Part shown: in pieces, positions 10,816-19,483 of the stretch
Position numbering within the stretch: the stretch's first letter is position 1
Layout: each line of letters opens with the position of its first letter
Notes under the pieces: generated by a model
Told to the model about the DNA's origin: nothing
The model's input: only the letters and a program-made list of their open reading frames with translations
The model's database searches: none
NCBI GenBank assembly: GCA_030737875.1
Contig: CM060911.1
Coordinates: forward strand, 50,795,001-50,859,000
Origin: Allium sativum
Taxonomy: Eukaryota; Streptophyta; Magnoliopsida; Asparagales; Amaryllidaceae
Reading direction: 5' to 3'
Length of the DNA stretch: 64,000 bases
Made by a program: the position numbers and the translations under genes

Positions 10816-11483
10816 TACATTAAAGACTACCAGTATGGAAGAGATATAGTTGTTATAAGTAAAATATAACTAACAACATATAAGAATAAATTAGTAAAAT
10901 ATAATAGCTTACATATACGAGCATACTGATTAATGCATACATAAAAGACTAACACTAATAGTATAGACTAACAGTATGGAAGAGATACAATTTATAATCG
11001 GCTTTGGCGGGTCCAAATCGGGTTAGCGGGTTAACCCTAAACCCACCCGTTTATAAACGGGTCAAATTCGGGTTGACCCGAAAATGACCCGCTAACTAAA
11101 CGGGTCGGGGTAACCTGCTAATTTCCGTGCGGGTTTCGGGTCGGGTCACGGGTCGGGTAGGAAATTGACAGCCCTATATGTAATTATATAGCGATGGGGC
11201 ATCACCTTGAAAGCAAAATTAAAGAAGAGTACAAGATAACTAGAGGCAATATGCAGCTTATAGCACATGTCATTATGAAACAACAAGGCATCGCATTGAA
11301 AACAAAAAAATTTATAAAACTATACACGATAAGTAGAGGCACTATGGGATTCAATCTCGAGACCTATAGCAGCCAAAGCGATAATCATTTGAGCAGACAT
11401 GATGCCACAGAACCAAGTGCTGCAGATAAAGGGTTAGTTCAAAACAATACTAGTTAAGAGATGGAACTTAATACAATAAGTGG

Positions 11484-11555
11484 GGGGCATTCCAAGAATC
11501 TAACTCGGGACCTCTCGCACCCAAAGCGAGAATAATACCACTAGACCAAATGCCC
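11484..11555 (-). pseudogene. tRNA-Pro(UGG)-derived copy, T loop lacks C56
   Basis: The T loop is TTAGA instead of TTCGA, losing C56 (the base that contacts G19 in the tRNA elbow and sits in the B box). One further T-stem change and one D-arm change. Anticodon TGG. Confidence 0.8.
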
Positions 11556-12157
11556 TTGGTGAACAAATTGATCAACAGGTATAACTCATCTTCCAGTATG
11601 TAGCACAAAGGTTCACGGTTCAGTAAGGAAAAAAGACTCAAAATAAAATTCAAACCAAGTCAAGATAGTGTGGCATAGTGGTAAGGTGTGCACATATCAA
11701 GTAAGAGGTCGGGAGTTCGAGACTCCTCCAAGACCTATATGATGATGTATTAGCCAATTTCAAATCTAAAGACCTACCACGCATAACGCAAAAAAAAAAA
11801 TCAGATCACTAAACAAAATTGCCATTGGTAAAGCATTGCACTGTAGAACATATGTAATTATGTAGCAACGGGGCATCACCTTGAAAGAAAAATTATAGAA
11901 CAGTACAAGATAACTAGAGGCAATATGCAGCTTATAGCACATGTAATTATGAAGCAACAAGTCATCGCATTGAAAACAACAAAATTTACAAAACTATACA
12001 TGATAAGTAGAGGCACTATGGGAATCAATCTCGAGACCAATAGCAGCCAAAGCGATAATCATTTGAGCAAACATGATGCCACAGAACCAAGCGCCGCAGA
12101 TAAAGGGTTAGTTCAAAACAATACTAGTTAAGAGATGGTACTTAATACAATAAGTGG

Positions 12158-12229
12158 GGGGCATTCCAAGAATCGAACTTGGGACCTCTCGCACCCAAAG
12201 CGAGAATCATACCACTAGACAAAATGCCC
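12158..12229 (-). tRNA. tRNA-Pro(UGG) variant with compensated T stem
   Basis: The T stem is CCAAG/CTTGG: both members of pair 51:63 have changed from G:C to A:U, so pairing is preserved. The only other change I see is G9 to U. Anticodon TGG and acceptor are intact. It is a possible active gene or a recently decayed one. Confidence 0.6.
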
Positions 12230-12826
12230 TTAGTGAACAAATTGATCAACAAGTATAACTCATCTGCCATTATGTAGCACAAAGGTTCACGGTTCAGTAA
12301 GGAAAAAAGACTCAAAATAAAAGTCAAACCAAGTCAAGAGAGTGTGGCATAGTGGTAGGGTGTGCACATATCAAGTAAGAGGTCGGGAGTTCGAGACTCC
12401 TCCTAGACCTATATGATGATGTATTAACCAATTTCAAATCTAAAGACCTACCATGCATAACGTAAAAAAATCAGATCACTAAACAAAACTGCCATTGGTA
12501 AATCATTGCACTGTAGAACATATGTAATTATGTAGCAACGGGGCATCACCTTGAAAGAAAAAATATAGAACAGTACAAGATAACTAGAGGCAATATGCAG
12601 CTTATAGCACATGTAATTTTGAAGCAAAAGGCATCGCATTGAAAACAACAAAATTTATAAAATTGTACACGATAAGTAGAGGCACTATGGGAATCAATCT
12701 CGAGACCTATAGCATCCAAAACAATAATCATTTGAGCAGACATGATGCCACAGAACCAACCGCCACAGATAAAGGGTTAGTTCAAAACAATACTAGTTAA
12801 GAGATGGTGCTTTATACAATAAGTGG

Positions 12827-12898
12827 GGGGCATTCCGAGAATCGAACTCGGGACCTCTCGCACCCAAAGCGAGAATCATACCACTAGGCCAAATGCCC
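12827..12898 (-). tRNA. tRNA-Pro(UGG), one substitution
   Basis: Consensus except U11 to C in the D stem (CTAGGCC on the plus strand), which opposes A24. Everything else pairs and the anticodon is TGG. Confidence 0.7.
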
Positions 12899-13405
12899 TT
12901 GGTGAACAAATCGATCAAGAGGTATAACTCATCTGCCAGTCTGTAGCACAAAGGTTCACGGTTCAGTAAGGAAAAAAGACTCAGAATAAAAGTCAAACCA
13001 AGGCAAGAGAGTGTGGCATAATGGTAAGGTGTGTACATATCAAGTAAGAGGTCGGGAGTTCGAGACTCCTCCTAGACCAATATGATGATGTATTTACCAA
13101 TTTCAAATCTAAAGACCTACACTGCATAATGCAAAAAAATCAGAACAGTGCAAGATAACTAGAGGCAATTTGCACCTTATAGCACATGTAATTATGGAGC
13201 AACAAGGAATCACATTGGAAAAAACAATATTAATAAAACTGTACACGATAAGTAGTGGCACTATAGGAATCACTCTCGAGACTTATAGCAGCCAAAGCGA
13301 GAATCATTTGAGCAAAGATGATGCCACAGAACCAAGTGCCATAGATAAAGGGTTAGTTCAAAACAATACTAGTTAAGAGATGGTAGTTTATACAATAATT
13401 AGGGG

Positions 13406-13477
13406 GGGGCATTCCGAGAATCGACCTCGGGACCTCTCGCACCCAAAGCGAGAATCATACCACAAGACCAAATGCCC
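13406..13477 (-). pseudogene. tRNA-Pro(UGG)-derived copy, T54 and A14 altered
   Basis: T54 to G (GACCTCGG on the plus strand) and A14 to U (CACAAGACC); acceptor, anticodon arm and T stem are intact. Same changes as the copy at 9,754. Confidence 0.7.
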
Positions 13478-14062
13478 TTGATGAACAAATTGATCAACAG
13501 GTATAACTCATCTGCCAGTATGTTGCACAAAGGTTCACGGTTCAGTAAGGAAAAAAGACTCAAAATAAAAGTCAAACCAAGTCAAGAGAGTGTGGCATAG
13601 TGGTAAGGTGTGTACATATCAAGTAAGAGGTCGGGAGTTCGAGACTCCTCCTAGACCTATATGATGATGTATTAACCAATTTCAAATCTAAAGACCTCAC
13701 ATGCATAAAGCAAAAAAATCAGCTCACTAAACAAAATTGCCATTGGTAAAACGTTGCACCGTATGACATATGTAATTATGTAGCAATGAGGCATCACCTT
13801 GAAAACAAAATTATAGAACAGTACTAGATAACTAGACGCAATATGCACCTTATAGCACATGTAATTATGGAGGAACAAGGCATCGCATTGAAAACAACAA
13901 AGTTTATAAAACTGTACACGATAAGTAGAATCAGTCTCGAAACCTATAGCAGCCAAAGCGATAATCATTTGATCAGACATGATGCCACAACACCAAGCGC
14001 CATAGATAAAGGGTTAGTTCAAAACAATACTAGTTAAGAGATGGTACTTTATACGATAAGTG

Positions 14063-14080
14063 GGGTGCATTCCGACCTCT
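14063..14080 (-). pseudogene. tRNA-Pro remnant (deleted copy)
   Basis: Only the acceptor 3' strand (GGTGCATTCCGA) and a scrap of the anticodon-arm side (CCTCT) remain, joined directly to TACTCATC, which normally lies ~30 bp beyond the gene. At least two deletions removed the rest. Confidence 0.8.
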
Positions 14081-14650
14081 TACTCATCTACTAGTCTGTA
14101 GCATAAAGGTTCACGGTTCAGTAAGGAAAAAAGACTCAGAATAAAAGTCAAACCAAGTCAAGAGAGTGTGGCATAGTGGTAAGGTGTGTACATATCAAGT
14201 AAGAGGTCGGGAGTTCGAGACTCCTCCTAGACCTATCTGATGATGTATTAACCAATTTCAAATCTAAAGACCTACCACGCATAACGCAAAAAAATCAGAT
14301 CACTAAACAAAATTGCCATTGGTAAAGCATTGCACCGTAGAACATATGTAATTATGTAGCAACGGGGTATCACCTTGAAAGCAAAATTATAGAAAAGTAC
14401 AAGATAACTAGAGGCAATATGCACCTTATAGCACATGTAATTATGGAGCAACAAGCAACACATTGAAAACAACAAAATTTATAAAACTGTACAGGATAAG
14501 TAGAGGCACTATGGGAATCAATCTCGAGACCTATAGCAGCCAAAGCGAGAAACATTTGAGCGAACATGATGCCACAGAACTAAGCGCTGCAGATAAAGCG
14601 TTAGTTCAAAACAATAGTAATTAAGAGATGGTACATTATACAATAGGTAA

Positions 14651-14722
14651 GGGGCATTCCTAGAATCGAACTCGGGACCTCTCGCACCCAAAGCGAGAAT
14701 CATACCACTAGACAAAATGCCC
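14651..14722 (-). pseudogene. tRNA-Pro(UGG)-derived copy, type B
   Basis: Only the two type B changes (51:63 mismatch and G9 to U); discriminator C and anticodon TGG. It is the cleanest type B copy and could be weakly functional. Confidence 0.6.
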
Positions 14723-15319
14723 TTGATGAAAAAACTGATCAGCAGGTATAACTCATTGTCCAGTCTGTAGTATAAAGGTTCGCGGTTTAGTATGGAAAAA
14801 AGCTCAGAATAAAAGTCAAACTATGTCAAAAGAATGTGGCATAATGGTAAGGTGTGAACATATCAAGTAAGAGGTCAGGAGTTCGAGAATCCTCCTAGAC
14901 ATGTATGATGATGTATTAACCTATTTCAACTCTAAAGGCCTCCCACGCATAAATCAAAAAAAATCAAATCACTAAAAAAATTTCCATTGGTAAAGCATTG
15001 CACCGTATAGCATATGTAATTTTGTAGCAACGAAGGCATCACCTGGAAAACAAAATTATAGAACAGTACAAGATAACTAGAGGAAATATGCACCATATAG
15101 CACATGTAATTATGGAGCAACAAGGCATCACATTGAAAACAACAAAATTTGTAAAACTATGCACGATAAGTCGAGGCACAGTGGGAATCAATCTCGAGAC
15201 CTATAGCAGCCAAAGCGAGAATCATTTGTGCAGACATAATGACATAGAACCAAGCGCCGAGATAAAGGGTTAGCTCAAAACAATACTAGTTAAGAGATGG
15301 TACTTTATACAGTAGGTTG

Positions 15320-15391
15320 GGGGCATTCCTAGAATCGAACCCGGGACCTCTCACACCCAATGCGAGAATCATACCACTGGACCAAATGCCC
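15320..15391 (-). pseudogene. tRNA-Pro(UGG)-derived copy, anticodon arm altered
   Basis: U32 has become A and the anticodon stem carries a change on the 3' side (TCACACCCAATGCG on the plus strand). The T stem is CCGGG/CTAGG and 13 U to C. Anticodon TGG is kept. Confidence 0.75.
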
Positions 15392-15932
15392 TTGATGAAC
15401 AAACTGAGTAGCAGGTATAACTCATCTGCTAGTCTGTAGCACAATGGTTCACGGTTCAGTAAGGAAAAAAGATTCAAAATAAAAATCAAACCAAGGCAAG
15501 AGAGTGTGGCATAGTGCTAAGGTGTGTACATATCAAGTAAGAGGTCGGGAGTTCGAGACTCCTCCTAAACCTATATGATGATGTATTAACCAATTTCAAA
15601 TCTAAAGACCTCCCACGCATAAAGCAAAAAAATAAGCTCACTAAAAAAAATTGCCATTGGTAAAACATTGCACCGTATGACATATGTAACTATGTAGCAA
15701 TGAGGCATCACCTTGAAAACAAAATTATAGAACAGTACTAGATAACTAGACGCAATATAAAATCAGAATTAAGGGAAACGGGTTTCGCGGTTGCGTTCAT
15801 CTCGGAAAAATACGCGAAATAGAGTCCGAAATTTCGAAAATCGGAGTCAGTATGACCGAGATATGGCCTTCAGAAGTTTCACGAAAAATCAGAAAAACGA
15901 AACAGATTTCAAAAATGCAGAAAACGAGTCAG

Positions 15933-15948
15933 GCGGGAAAATTCCCGC
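15933..15948. promoter_or_regulatory. perfect palindrome GCGGGAAAATTCCCGC (E2F-like) in element A 5' LTR
   Basis: Contains GCGGGAAA, the complement of the E2F consensus TTTCCCGC, about 260 bp upstream of the TATA box. The 3' LTR copy (21,659-21,674) has one mismatch. A perfect version is at 62,108-62,123 in element C. Binding by E2F is inference from motif only. Confidence 0.4.
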
Positions 15949-15954
15949 ACAGAC

Positions 15955-16110
15955 CAGGTCGACCTGGGGGTCGACCTGGAGGGGACCAGGTCGACTTGGG
16001 AGTCGACCCTAGGGTCGACCTGGGAGTCGACCTCCCCCCCAGGTCGACTGGGGAGTCGACCTAGGTGTCGACCCGGGGGTCGACCTCCCTGGTCGAGCCA
16101 GGTCGGCCTG
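15955..16110. repeat. GTCGAC palindromic tandem repeats, element A 5' LTR
   Basis: Ten GTCGAC hexamers at roughly 12-bp spacing in variants of GGTCGACCTGGG, each self-complementary, upstream of the TATA box. The 3' LTR has six in the corresponding 21,680-21,775. The difference within one element shows copy-number change after insertion or during reverse transcription. Confidence 0.9.
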
Positions 16111-16208
16111 GGTGCATCTGGATGGGTTTTTGGGCTGTCTGTGACGAATTCTGACGGTTCTGATCTGTTTTAGGGTTTATCTAAAGGCCTAAAACAACTA
16201 ACTACAGC

Positions 16209-16216
16209 TATAAATA
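16209..16216 (+). promoter_or_regulatory. TATA box of element A 5' LTR
   Basis: TATAAATA followed by a CT-rich leader. The same motif at the same place occurs in the 3' LTR (21,885-21,892) and element C. Transcription would begin about 30 bp downstream. Confidence 0.65.
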
Positions 16217-16425
16217 GATCCTAAGACCTAGCCTCCTCTACACACAATTCTATTCTGCTTCTTCTCTGCCTCTGTTATAATAAAAATAAAAATGGCGTCG
16301 CTACTCTGCTAGAATCAAAACTAGAAGCTAATCAACATCAACCTAAGCAATTCAATTCAAATTTGAGATAAAAGCTTCTGCAACAATTCTGCAACAACTA
16401 AAGTTCTTTCTTTAATCCAATCAAG

Positions 16426-16431
16426 GCAAGT
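16426..16431 (+). other. candidate splice donor in element A leader (GC type)
   Basis: CAAG followed by GCAAGT about 215 bp after the TATA box. At the equivalent leader position elements B and C have GTAAGT. Paired with the CAG at 19,480-19,482 it would remove most of the LTR and the PBS from a spliced gag mRNA. Confidence 0.35.
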
Positions 16432-17668
16432 ACAGTTATTCTCCGCTATAAACGTTAATTTTGATTGTGACATGAATTCTAAACCTGAATCTGAGGTTAT
16501 ATCTGTTCTGTTCTGATTTGATTCTGTACCTCCTTTCTCTTTCTGTTCTATAGCCAGGCTACCATGAGCCTGAGACAATCTCATAAGAGATTAACATACG
16601 CTAAAATGTTTGGGACAATCAAATGAATATGCATAAATTGGGCATGACCGATATGTGACTGATTTAAGGAAAGAACATAGGTTGAACTTGGAACCTAGAA
16701 CATAAATACAAGGCATAAATTGGACTGATCTGTGACTGAATTGAATAAAGGACATAGGTTGTAAACTAGATCTAGATCTGTGCATATATGACAGTTTGGG
16801 AATACCATATGGTAATATATGACTTGTAATATCTGGAATATTAAGATCTGAACTAAAGGACATTTCTTAGATCTAGATCCTTGGACATATTATGACTTGG
16901 GCTGAAACGAACATGTTGTTTAGGCATAAAGGACCTATATTAAAATAGGATAACTATAAATGTGAACATGCCTAAATATGGATTTTTGGATAATTAGCAA
17001 TAAAGGCTATAACTTGGCATAATTCATACCATGATTTGGGAATTTACCTATTGAGTTAGGTCTACCCATGATCATCTACTCAACCTTTGTTTTATGTGAG
17101 TCTAGGCATATGATTTAGAGTTTTTTTCTGTACTATGCAATGTTTAACTAAAATCTGTAGCCTATGTTGAATTATCAATTATGACCATGATTTGGCATAT
17201 AAGTGTAGGCTAAATTTGTTGAATCGCCTAAATCTGCTAAGCTAAATCTGTAGATATGTCTAATTTGTTATCTGTCATCTGCTAAGTCTATTGAAAATGC
17301 CAAATCTGCTAAATCTGTTATCTGCTCTGCTAATCCGCTTAATCCGTTGAAATGCCTATCCTGCTGATTTGTTAGGTTGCCTAATCTGCTAGTTCTGTTA
17401 TATGGCCTAAACTGCTAATTAAATGGAAATGCCTAGTCTGTTAAATTTGTCTGTTGAGATGCCTAATCTGTTATATGCCAAAATCTGCTAAGTGCTAAAT
17501 CGGTTAAATCTGTTAAGTCACCCAATCTGCTAAAATCTGTTATCTGTTATATCAGTTGAGTTGATGTGATCATTCTGTTATTGATATAACCTGAATTTGC
17601 ATATATATTGGGCGTGCGCATAAACGGTAAATAATTTGTCCGCAAAGATAAACATGGCTAACTCGAGG

Positions 17669-17742
17669 TTAGAATGAGTTTGCGGCGTAATTCTGCCCGG
17701 AACCGTCCGGCACATCCAGTGGCCGCAAACAATTGGTTCTAA
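17669..17742 (+). other. covarying hairpin 1 of element A 5' LTR
   Basis: Outer stem TTAGAA (17,669-17,674) with TTCTAA (17,737-17,742). Inner stem GTTTGCGGC (17,678-17,686) with GCCGCAAAC (17,722-17,730), nine perfect pairs. The loop holds the conserved CTGCCCGGAACCG and CCGGCACATCCAG blocks. Compare the equivalent hairpins in elements B and C, whose stems differ but still pair. Strand and function unknown. Confidence 0.75.
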
Positions 17743-17779
17743 TGTGAGAAGTTAGTCATAACCTGCTTAAGACACGAGG

Positions 17780-17852
17780 TTAGGTCTGGCTTGTGGCAGA
17801 AGTCTGCCCGGAACCGCCCGGCACATCCAGCGGCCACAAGCTAGCTACCTAA
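17780..17852 (+). other. covarying hairpin 2 of element A 5' LTR
   Basis: 111 bp after hairpin 1. Outer stem TTAGGT with ACCTAA (17,847-17,852); inner stem GCTTGTGGC (17,789-17,797) with GCCACAAGC (17,833-17,841), nine perfect pairs. Same loop sequence family as hairpin 1 despite different stem sequences. Confidence 0.75.
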
Positions 17853-18900
17853 TGTGAGAGGTCTGGGCATTAATAATTAATTAATGCAAATCTAAGATAA
17901 GAATGACGTCTAAAACGTATTGGGGGAAATAGGGTTAAACCAACTGGATTAATAGGTGTAGTAAACCCATCCAGGAATCTGTAGGCCCAATACAAAGTTA
18001 GACAAATCTGAAAAATCTGTACATCTGATCTGTTAGTCTGAAAACTTGTTAACTTAATCTGTGAACTAGTAAATCTGAATTCTGTATGTCTGAACTTGTA
18101 AACAAGTTAATCTGAAATCTGTTAGTCTGGGGACACAAGGTTAGGAGGGGAATTACTTGTGTCATCTGTTGTTTGGGACCCATATTATTCAGTAACCCTT
18201 TTTGGTATCAAAAACTTTGACCCAACAGTAGGTAGGGTCCGGGCATGCTTACTGAACAAATTATAAGTGGTTCATTCTGATAATGGCGAGGGGTGTTGAT
18301 GGTGCGTTCCAACCGGGTCATGTACGTGCATGGATCCCGGTCTGCCTCTGAGGATGTAAGACGCCATGACATCTTAAATAGGTCTGTGCCAATTGGTCGT
18401 CACTTTAGGGAGTGATACACTCTACTGTGGGGCCGACACAGGATATTTATGTATTAGGGAGCCGATCGCTTGGGGTAGGGTTTTAGGGTACACTTAGTTC
18501 TGTCTGTTTCTATTGGTACCGTCTGTTTCTGTTGGGTGGTAACACCTGTCTGTTTCTCCGTGGTACCGTCTGTTCGGGTGGTAAAGGCCCATTACTAGTG
18601 TACACCTAATTCTACATTCTGTTTCCGTAGGGATTAATCTGTTTCTGCTTCTGTCTGTCTCTGATCGGGTAATAAAGGCCCATTATTAGCAATCTGTTTC
18701 TGTTAAATCATTCTGTACCCGTTTCTGTTTAGACATTAGGGTGGCACCTAATTCTGTTATACTAGAATTAGTGCAGAGAAGTGTAAAGCAATAATTTATG
18801 TCATTCTGTTCTTCTATTATATTTGCTACACCTGTTACAGTTATCTCTCACCCAGTTTTATGTTCATGTCATATTATTATTATCTATTCATATGCTGAAA

Positions 18901-18930
18901 GTCATTGGACTTGCCAGACTTTATGTCTGA
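18901..18930 (+). other. paired small hairpins before the C tract, element A 5' LTR
   Basis: AGTC-ATTG-GACT followed by CAGAC-TTTAT-GTCTG (18,915-18,929), then a C-rich tract at about 18,961-18,980. The second stem reads CAGTC/GACTG in element B and CAGGC/GTCTG in element C, with the TTTAT loop unchanged. Confidence 0.6.
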
Positions 18931-19176
18931 CCCTTGTTGTTTCGCCTCTTTTCTTCCGTTTCCCCCCTCCCCCCCACCCAAGGTTTTCTAAGGAGGGAAT
19001 ACTCTAGCTAGATCCGGATTTCTTCAGTTGAAGTGCTTAAAGTATGGCTTGTCTTCTTCTGTGGGGATTATGATTTTAAACCATGCATTTTGAAGGCTTT
19101 TGTACAAGACTGATATTTTGTACTTGAATTCTGAGATTTGAAAGGATGTAACCATATTGATTTCTGTTTCCGTTGT

Positions 19177-19182
19177 AATAAA
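19177..19182 (+). terminator. candidate poly(A) signal in element A 5' LTR
   Basis: AATAAA about 125 bp before the LTR end; the copy in the 3' LTR is at 24,842-24,847. If used, the terminally redundant R region would run from the TATA box almost to the LTR end, leaving a short U5. Confidence 0.45.
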
Positions 19183-19244
19183 GTTAAATTTTTTCAAGTA
19201 CTGTTTTATCTGTCTTGTAAGTTTCTGTTCTTTTTACTAAAATG

Positions 19245-19290
19245 CTCCACCAAAGTTAAGGCATTCCCTTTGTGAGTGACCTTAACGGAG
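19245..19290 (+). other. LTR-terminal hairpin next to the PBS, element A
   Basis: Outer CTCC with GGAG and inner TTAAGG (19,256-19,261) with CCTTAA (19,280-19,285) around CATTCCCTTTGTGAGTGA. It lies within 15 bp of the LTR end. Elements B and C form the equivalent hairpin. Confidence 0.55.
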
Positions 19291-19305
19291 GTGGGGTGTT
19301 ACACT

Positions 19306-19317
19306 TGGTATCAGAGC
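19306..19317 (+). promoter_or_regulatory. primer binding site (initiator tRNA-Met), element A
   Basis: TGGTATCAGAGC, complementary to the 3' end of plant initiator tRNA-Met, two bases after the LTR end. This is the usual primer for minus-strand synthesis in plant Ty3/Gypsy elements. Confidence 0.92.
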
Positions 19318-19483
19318 TAAAGGTTACCAGATTAGATAAAAGTTTTTGAAAACTATTTTCAAAAAGGTTTTAAAAGGAAGTATTTTCAAAAATAAAGCTT
19401 ATTCTGAAAAACATGATCCCTAAGAGCCATATATCTTTCTTTCAGTCCTTTTTATATTGAACCTTTCCTTTTTTCGTTTCAGC

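Larger units (their letters stand above)
10125..11176. mobile_element. non-autonomous hAT-type DNA transposon (1,052 bp)
   Basis: Terminal inverted repeats TARGGCTGTCAA: TAAGGCTGTCAA at the left end and the complement of TAGGGCTGTCAA at the right. They are flanked by an exact 8-bp target duplication TATGTAAT (10,117-10,124 and 11,177-11,184), as in the hAT superfamily. Subterminal regions are dense in GGGTCGGGT and its complement, the probable transposase-binding repeats seen in many plant hAT elements. No long ORF, so movement would need a transposase supplied elsewhere. It sits in the body of a tRNA-Pro unit. Confidence 0.85.
11177..15754. repeat. tandem tRNA-Pro array, segment 1 continued (hAT to element A)
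   Basis: The unit split by the hAT element resumes here with the duplicated target TATGTAAT, followed by seven tRNA-Pro positions (11,484 to 15,320). Two units carry deletions. Near 13,141 about 115 bp is lost between the A-run and AACAGTGCAAG, removing the first copy of the internal direct repeat. Near 14,071 the tRNA-Pro is almost entirely deleted. The segment ends abruptly at about 15,754, in the middle of a unit body, at the truncated 5' end of element A. Confidence 0.92.
15755..19303 (+). repeat. 5' LTR of element A (5' truncated)
   Basis: Begins inside the LTR at ATATAAAATCA, about 65-70 bp after the TGTAACACC start seen in its partner at 21,425, and ends GGTGTTACA directly before the PBS spacer. 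It carries GTCGAC-repeat cluster, TATA box, leader, twin hairpins, CTGTTA-rich and TCTGTTT-rich low-complexity stretches, C-rich tract, AATAAA and terminal hairpin. I see no protein-coding sequence in it. Confidence 0.9.

Noticed and set aside
10125..11176. Mutator-like element with an 11-bp target duplication (ATATGTAATTA on both sides)
   Set aside because: Extending the inverted repeat by TA at each end gives TARGGCTGTCAA and an exact 8-bp duplication, the normal hAT arrangement. The longer match comes from TA shared between TIR and flank.
1..15754. Many 60-145 codon ORFs on both strands in the array
   Set aside because: They recur because the unit recurs, overlap each other on opposite strands, and several read through tRNA-Pro genes. 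No protein family is recognisable. Listed only as a low-interest finding.
16357..16863. Minus-strand ORFs of 75 and 90 codons in the LTRs of element A
   Set aside because: Present in both LTRs only because the LTRs are copies. There is no family resemblance and no counterpart in elements B or C.
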